A stretch of DNA of 64,000 bases from the NCBI RefSeq assembly GCF_026340675.1, contig NZ_JAPEOX010000001.1, forward strand, positions 2,294,001 to 2,358,000, written 5' to 3'. This DNA is from Streptomyces sp. NBC_01264. GTDB lineage: Bacteria > Actinomycetota > Actinomycetes > Streptomycetales > Streptomycetaceae. The notes beneath the pieces were generated by a model. The model did not search any database. It had not been told where the DNA came from and worked only from the letters and a program-made list of their open reading frames with translations. A program made the position numbers and the translations under genes. Of the stretch, positions 59,969-64,000 are shown piece by piece (positions within the stretch are counted from its first letter, which is position 1; every line of letters starts with the position of its first letter).

Positions 59969-60550
59969 ATGGGAAAGCTCTACGATCGTATTGACGGCAG
60001 GCTCCGCACCTTCATCGAAGAACAGCCGATCTTCTTCACCGCCACCGCCCCGCTGTCCGGCGACGGCCACATCAACCTCTCCCCCAAGGGCCGCGCCGGG
60101 ACGCTCGTCGTCATCGACGAGCAGACCCTCGCCTACCTGGACTTCGGCGGCAGCGGCGCCGAGACCATCGCGCACGTCCGCGAGAACGGCCGCATCACGC
60201 TGATGTGGTGCGCGTTCAGCGGGCCGCCGAACATCGTGCGCATCCACGGCGACGGCGAGGCCGTCTTCCGCGACGACCCGCGCTGGGACGGGCTCGTCGA
60301 GCTGTTCGGTGACGCCGACGGGCCCGCGGCGCGCGCGGTCATCCTGGTACGGGCCCGCCGGATCGCGGACGTGTGCGGTTACGCCATCCCCTTCATGGAG
60401 TACCAGGGCGAGCGCACCCTCCACGCGGAGTACTTCGGCCGCAAGACGGACGAGGAGTTCAACGAGTACTGCGAGAAGAAGGAGTTCATCGGAGTGAGCG
60501 TCGACGGCCTGCCTGCGCTGCCGCTGCCCCTTCCGCCCCGTACCGTCTGA
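59969..60550 (+). CDS. Pyridoxamine-5'-phosphate-oxidase-fold flavin protein
   Basis: The 193-residue protein has the split-barrel fold signature: TATAPLSGDGHINLSPKGRA, LAYLDFGGSGAETIAHV, ENGRITLMWCAFSGPPNIV, and a C-terminal YAIPFMEYQGERTLHAEYF. Members bind FMN or F420 and reduce diverse substrates; the specific role is unknown. ATG 59969 is preferred since the -10 box lies 6 nt ahead and no ribosome site exists. It is followed by the L,D-transpeptidase-like gene only 3 bp later. Confidence 0.88.
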   Translation: MGKLYDRIDGRLRTFIEEQPIFFTATAPLSGDGHINLSPKGRAGTLVVIDEQTLAYLDFGGSGAETIAHVRENGRITLMWCAFSGPPNIVRIHGDGEAVFRDDPRWDGLVELFGDADGPAARAVILVRARRIADVCGYAIPFMEYQGERTLHAEYFGRKTDEEFNEYCEKKEFIGVSVDGLPALPLPLPPRTV

Positions 60551-60553
60551 CAT

Positions 60554-61252
60554 GTGCTGCGTACCGCGCTCCTCGCCACCTCACTGATCGTCACCAGCCT
60601 GCTGGTACAGGGCTCCCACGGTGACCCGCCGCTCCCCGCCCGGCTCGCCGACACCGGCGGCGGCAGCCAGCTGATCACCGCCGTGGCTCCGGCCCCCGGC
60701 TCCACGACCGGGCGTCTGACCTGGTGGGACCGGTGGGCGGGACGCTGGTACGCGGCGGGGAGCGCGCCGGCCCGCTTCGGCGCGAACGGGCTGACCGAGG
60801 GCGCGACCCGGACCCAGGGCACGGACACCACCCCGGCCGGCCTGTACGCGCTCCCCTACGCCTTCGGCATCGCGCCCGCCCCGGCCCGTACGGCGTCCCG
60901 CTACCGGCGGGTGACCCCCGACTCCTGGTGGTGCCAGGACAATGCCTCGGCGAGCTACAACCGCTGGGTGGAGCCGCTGCCCGCGGACTGCGCGCCCGGC
61001 GAGGCCGAGCACCTGACCGCGTACACGCAGCAGTACGCGCACGCCCTGGTCATCGCCTTCAACTACGAGCACCCGGTACGGGGCCGGGGCGCGGGCATCT
61101 TCCTGCACGTGAACGGCAAGGGCGCGACGGCCGGCTGCGTCTCGGTCCCCGAGAGCGCGATGCGCGCGGTGCTGCGCTGGGCGGACCCGCGCAGGCAGCC
61201 GCACATCGCGATCGGCACGGAGTCGGGGCCGCTCGCCGTCACCCGCTACTAG
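60554..61252 (+). CDS. Secreted L,D-transpeptidase-like (YkuD-type) protein
   Basis: The 232-residue protein has a signal peptide (TALLATSLIVTSLLVQG) and the YkuD active-site segment HVNGKGATAGCVSVPESAMR, i.e. H-x-N-G and the S/T-x-GC(V/T)S pattern with catalytic Cys. These enzymes cross-link peptidoglycan with 3-3 bonds or attach proteins to it. The start GTG 60554 is 3 bp after the PPOX stop. Its stop overlaps that of the opposing membrane gene. Confidence 0.88.
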   Translation: MLRTALLATSLIVTSLLVQGSHGDPPLPARLADTGGGSQLITAVAPAPGSTTGRLTWWDRWAGRWYAAGSAPARFGANGLTEGATRTQGTDTTPAGLYALPYAFGIAPAPARTASRYRRVTPDSWWCQDNASASYNRWVEPLPADCAPGEAEHLTAYTQQYAHALVIAFNYEHPVRGRGAGIFLHVNGKGATAGCVSVPESAMRAVLRWADPRRQPHIAIGTESGPLAVTRY

Positions 61253-62175
61253 GAGGGGTCCCGGGTCCCGGGGCCCGACTGTTCGGCGTCCGAGGCCCGG
61301 TAGTGATACGCGTCCGCCCACCGGGCCTCGTCCCACCAGCTGTCGTCCTCGTCGGCATCGTCGTCGGCGCCGTCATCGTGGTCGGCGCCGTCATCGCGTT
61401 CGACCCGGTCGGTGCCGCGCCACCTGCCGCAGTCGTCGAGGCTCCTGAGCAGGTGGAGCCGCTGCCGCTCGTCCAGGCCTTCGACAGCGGGGTGCCGCTC
61501 GCCGTGGATGCGGTCCCACAGGGGGTCGCCGGACTCCGTACGGGCGCGGACCGCCTTGGCGAAGCCGTCGGCGTACCAGAGCAGCCCCAGGCAGAGGGCC
61601 GTCACGCCCGAGGCGGCCCATTCCAGGACACCGTGCGGGCGGGACACCACCAGCAGTTCGGCGGCCGCGATCCAGCAGACCACCAGCAGGACCACGCCCA
61701 CACAACCGCAGCAGGCCCGCAAGCTGCCCTCTGTGACGACGGGCGGGCGCGGGCGCACGGGCAGCAGGGCCTCCCGCTCCTCGCGGTGGGCGAAGCGCAC
61801 GGTCGCGTACTCCGCGTCGTGGCGCTCGATCCAGCCGATCGACACCGGCTCGGGATCATGGCGGCGCAAGGCCTCCAGCAGACCGGCGGGCACCGGGTGG
61901 GCGGGGATCGGGCCGGGGCCGCGGCCCGTCTCCGTCAGGAGCACCGCGCCGTCCGCGTCGATGTCGAGGCGGCCGCCCCGGAGCAGTTCGGCGGCGGCCG
62001 CCCCGGACTCCTCGTTCTTCAGCGCGGCGGCGTGGTACGGCTCGAACTCCAGGGCGGCGACCCGCCCGAGGAAGGCGCGCCACAGCCGGACCCGGCGCCG
62101 CCAGCGCAGGCCGATGGTCCCGTAGACGGCGAGGGCCGCGGCGAACACCGTTGCGGCGAGGACGACTTGGAGCAC
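61249..62175 (-). CDS. Membrane protein with acidic C-terminus
   Basis: The 308-residue protein has an N-terminal helix (VVLAATVFAAALAVYGTIGL), two central helices (GCVGVVLLVVCWIAAAELLV; LEWAASGVTALCLGLLWYA) and a highly acidic Asp-rich tail (ERDDGADHDDGADDDADEDD). The soluble loop contains FEPYHAAALKNEESGAAAAE. Function unknown. GTG 62175 gives the signal anchor directly. It converges with the L,D-transpeptidase-like gene with overlapping stop codons. Confidence 0.78.
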   Translation of the reverse strand: MLQVVLAATVFAAALAVYGTIGLRWRRRVRLWRAFLGRVAALEFEPYHAAALKNEESGAAAAELLRGGRLDIDADGAVLLTETGRGPGPIPAHPVPAGLLEALRRHDPEPVSIGWIERHDAEYATVRFAHREEREALLPVRPRPPVVTEGSLRACCGCVGVVLLVVCWIAAAELLVVSRPHGVLEWAASGVTALCLGLLWYADGFAKAVRARTESGDPLWDRIHGERHPAVEGLDERQRLHLLRSLDDCGRWRGTDRVERDDGADHDDGADDDADEDDSWWDEARWADAYHYRASDAEQSGPGTRDPS

Positions 62176-62263
62176 GTCCCGAGGCTACGGCCGCGGGCGC
62201 GGGACCCGGGAAGGGTTTTCCGGGCGCCACGGGCCGGACGGTGCCGGACGGAGCCGCGGGGGC

Positions 62264-62800
62264 TCAGCCTTCCTTCTGCGCCAGCCTCAGCAGGTGGTCG
62301 GCGAGGGCCTGGCCGCCCGCAGGGTCGCGGCTGATCAGCATCAGGGTGTCGTCGCCCGCGATCGTGCCGAGGATGGCCTGGAGTTCGGCCTGGTCGATCG
62401 CGGAGGCGAGGAACTGGGCCGCACCCGGCGGGGTGCGCAGGACCACGAGGTTCGCGGAGGCCTCCGCGGAGATCAGCAGCTCGCCGGAGAGGCGCCGCAT
62501 GCGCTCCTCCTTCGCCGACTCGCCGAGCGGCGCCTGCGGGGTGCGGAAGCCGCCCTCGCTGGGGACCGCGTAGATCAGCTCGCCGCCGGTGTTGCGGATC
62601 TTCACCGCGCCGAGCTCGTCGAGGTCGCGGCTGAGCGTCGCCTGGGTGACGCTCAGCCCGTCGTCGGCGAGCAGCTTGGCCAGCTGGCTCTGGGAGCGGA
62701 CCGGCTGCCGGTTGAGGATGTCCACGATCCGGCGGTGGCGGGCGGTGCGAGTCTGCGGAACGGACTGCCCGTTCTGCTCGTATTCCTGCGCCTGACTCAT
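62264..62800 (-). CDS. argR: ArgR, arginine repressor
   Basis: ArgR is the hexameric, arginine-responsive repressor of arg genes. The 178-residue protein has the winged helix ([20 protein letters not shown] then [20 protein letters not shown]) and the C-terminal oligomerisation/arginine-binding domain with [19 protein letters not shown] (the conserved GTxxGDDT). It lies 22 bp downstream of argD, as the last gene of the argCJBDR-type operon. Confidence 0.96.
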   Translation of the reverse strand: MSQAQEYEQNGQSVPQTRTARHRRIVDILNRQPVRSQSQLAKLLADDGLSVTQATLSRDLDELGAVKIRNTGGELIYAVPSEGGFRTPQAPLGESAKEERMRRLSGELLISAEASANLVVLRTPPGAAQFLASAIDQAELQAILGTIAGDDTLMLISRDPAGGQALADHLLRLAQKEG

Positions 62801-62822
62801 CGTCGTCCCATTCCCCGATAGA

Positions 62823-64000
62823 TCATCCGTCCACGTCCGCGGCGGACTTCGCCGCGTCCAGCACCCCGGGCAGCGCCTGGAGGAACACGTCCACCTCGGC
62901 CTCGGAAAGCACGTACGGGGGCATGAGCCGTACGACGTCGGGGGCGGGCGCGTTGACCAGGAAGCCGGCGTCCTGAGCCGCGTGCTGCACCTGCGGTGCG
63001 AGCGGCTCGGTCAGCACGATACCCAGCAGGAGGCCCGCACCGCGGACGTGCGAGACGAGCGGGTGTGCGAATCCTTCGATTCCGCCCCGCAGGCGCTCGC
63101 CGCGCTCCTTGACCTGGTCGAGGAGCCCGTCCGCGGCGATGGTGTCGATCACGGCGAGGCCGGCCGCGCACGCGATCGGGTTGCCGCCGAAGGTGGTGCC
63201 GTGCTGACCGGGCTGGAGCAGGTCGGCCACGGGCCCGAAGGCGGCGACGGCGCCGATCGGCAGACCGCCGCCGAGCCCCTTCGCGAGGGTGACGAGGTCG
63301 GGCTCCACGCCCTCGTGCGCCTGGTGCTCGAACCACTGGCCGCAGCGCCCGATGCCGGTCTGCACCTCGTCGAGGACGAGCAGGGTGCCGGTGGCCCGGG
63401 TGATCTCGCGGGCGGCCGTCAGGTAGCCCGCCGGGGGAACGACCACGCCGTTCTCGCCCTGGATCGGCTCGATGATCACGAGCGCGGTCTCTTCGGTGAC
63501 GGCGGCCCGCAGGGCCTCCACATCGCCGTAGGGGACGTGCGTGACGTCTCCGGGCAGCGGCAGGAACGGACCCTGCTTCTTGGGCTGGCCGGTGAGGGCC
63601 AGGGCGCCCATGGTGCGGCCGTGGAAGCCGCCGTCGGTGGCGACCATGTGGGTCCGCCCGGTCAGCCGGCCGATCTTGAAGGCGGCCTCGACGGCCTCGG
63701 CGCCGGAGTTGCAGAAGAAGATCTTGCCGGGGCGGCCGAAGAGCTGGAGCAGCCGCTCGCCGAGCGCGAGGACCGGCTCGGAGGCGTAGAGGTTGGAGAC
63801 GTGGCCCAGGGTGGAGATCTGCTCGGTCACCGCGGTCACGATGGCCGGGTGCGCGTGGCCGAGCGCGTTCACCGCGATCCCGCCGACGAAGTCGGTGTAC
63901 TGCTTGCCGTCCGCGTCCCAGACCTGCGCACCCTCGCCGCGTACGAGCGCCAGCGCGGGGGTGCCGTAGTTGTTGGTCAGCGCGCCCTGCCAGCGGGCGG
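62823..64000 (-). CDS. argD: Acetylornithine aminotransferase (3' part)
   Basis: ArgD is a PLP enzyme of class III that transaminates N-acetylglutamate semialdehyde. The visible 391 codons run off the right edge of the window, so only the start is missing. Seen are [59 protein letters not shown], the PLP site [14 protein letters not shown] and the lysine in [17 protein letters not shown]. It is followed by argR (22 bp), as in argCJBDR. Confidence 0.97.
   Translation of the reverse strand, partial: ARWQGALTNNYGTPALALVRGEGAQVWDADGKQYTDFVGGIAVNALGHAHPAIVTAVTEQISTLGHVSNLYASEPVLALGERLLQLFGRPGKIFFCNSGAEAVEAAFKIGRLTGRTHMVATDGGFHGRTMGALALTGQPKKQGPFLPLPGDVTHVPYGDVEALRAAVTEETALVIIEPIQGENGVVVPPAGYLTAAREITRATGTLLVLDEVQTGIGRCGQWFEHQAHEGVEPDLVTLAKGLGGGLPIGAVAAFGPVADLLQPGQHGTTFGGNPIACAAGLAVIDTIAADGLLDQVKERGERLRGGIEGFAHPLVSHVRGAGLLLGIVLTEPLAPQVQHAAQDAGFLVNAPAPDVVRLMPPYVLSEAEVDVFLQALPGVLDAAKSAADVDG

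Overview
The window is a typical chromosomal segment of a Streptomyces species. Base composition is about 70-73% G+C with strongly GC-rich third codon positions, GTG starts are frequent, a sporulation-specific ssgB is present, and the gene order matches the conserved core of Streptomyces chromosomes. Its left third also matches the mycobacterial order secD-yajC / ruvBAC / yebC / pdxTS / pimA-acyltransferase-pgsA-HIT-thrS. No prophage, insertion sequence with a transposase, CRISPR array, rRNA or secondary-metabolite cluster is visible. Most of the region is vertically inherited housekeeping DNA.

Layout. (1) 1-18 kb, almost all minus strand: start of secD, yajC, the Holliday-junction set ruvC-ruvA-ruvB, yebC, the PLP synthase genes pdxS-pdxT, then the phosphatidylinositol-mannoside module (pgsA-like PI phosphate synthase, PatA-like acyltransferase, PimA-like mannosyltransferase, joined by 1-4 bp overlaps), a divergent EF-G-like factor, a large membrane protein, a HIT protein, a K+ channel and thrS. 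(2) 18-26 kb: acetyltransferase, a two-gene unit (DUF4365-type nuclease-fold protein plus a protein with an OB-like C-terminus) facing a DEDDh exonuclease, two tRNA-Val(CAC) genes, an 801-residue membrane protein, and ssgB. (3) 26-36 kb: CGNR zinc-finger regulator, a tiny membrane protein overlapping it antisense, a DsbA-fold protein, pabB-pabC, a five-tRNA operon (Gly-Cys-Val-Val-Val) with a clear promoter and terminator, and a Ser/Thr kinase. (4) 35.6-43 kb: rRNA methyltransferase and cobalamin/siroheme genes (CysG-type cobA, a BluB-CobT fusion with about 500 disordered residues, cobL). (5) 43-49 kb: the methionine importer metN-metI-metQ, preceded by a Met/Cys-rich leader peptide, and small membrane and acetyltransferase genes. 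(6) 49-56 kb: sigma factor, glpQ with PHO-box-like repeats, acyltransferase, and an MFS efflux pump coupled to a tetR gene with a perfect operator. (7) 56-64 kb: arginine genes argG, argH, argR and the 3' part of argD, mixed with a PPOX protein, an L,D-transpeptidase-like protein and membrane proteins.

Features beyond ordinary genes: five copies of a palindromic intergenic repeat built on CTCCTCAAACGCCGGAGGGG, two of them inside a 233-bp inverted repeat; a 131-bp MITE-like element with perfect 29-bp terminal inverted repeats between cobT and cobA; several promoters whose -10 box lies 6 nt before a start codon that lacks a Shine-Dalgarno sequence (leaderless mRNAs); and operator candidates upstream of tetR, argG, glpQ, an acetyltransferase gene and the DsbA-like gene. 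All calls come from reading the sequence; no database search was possible.
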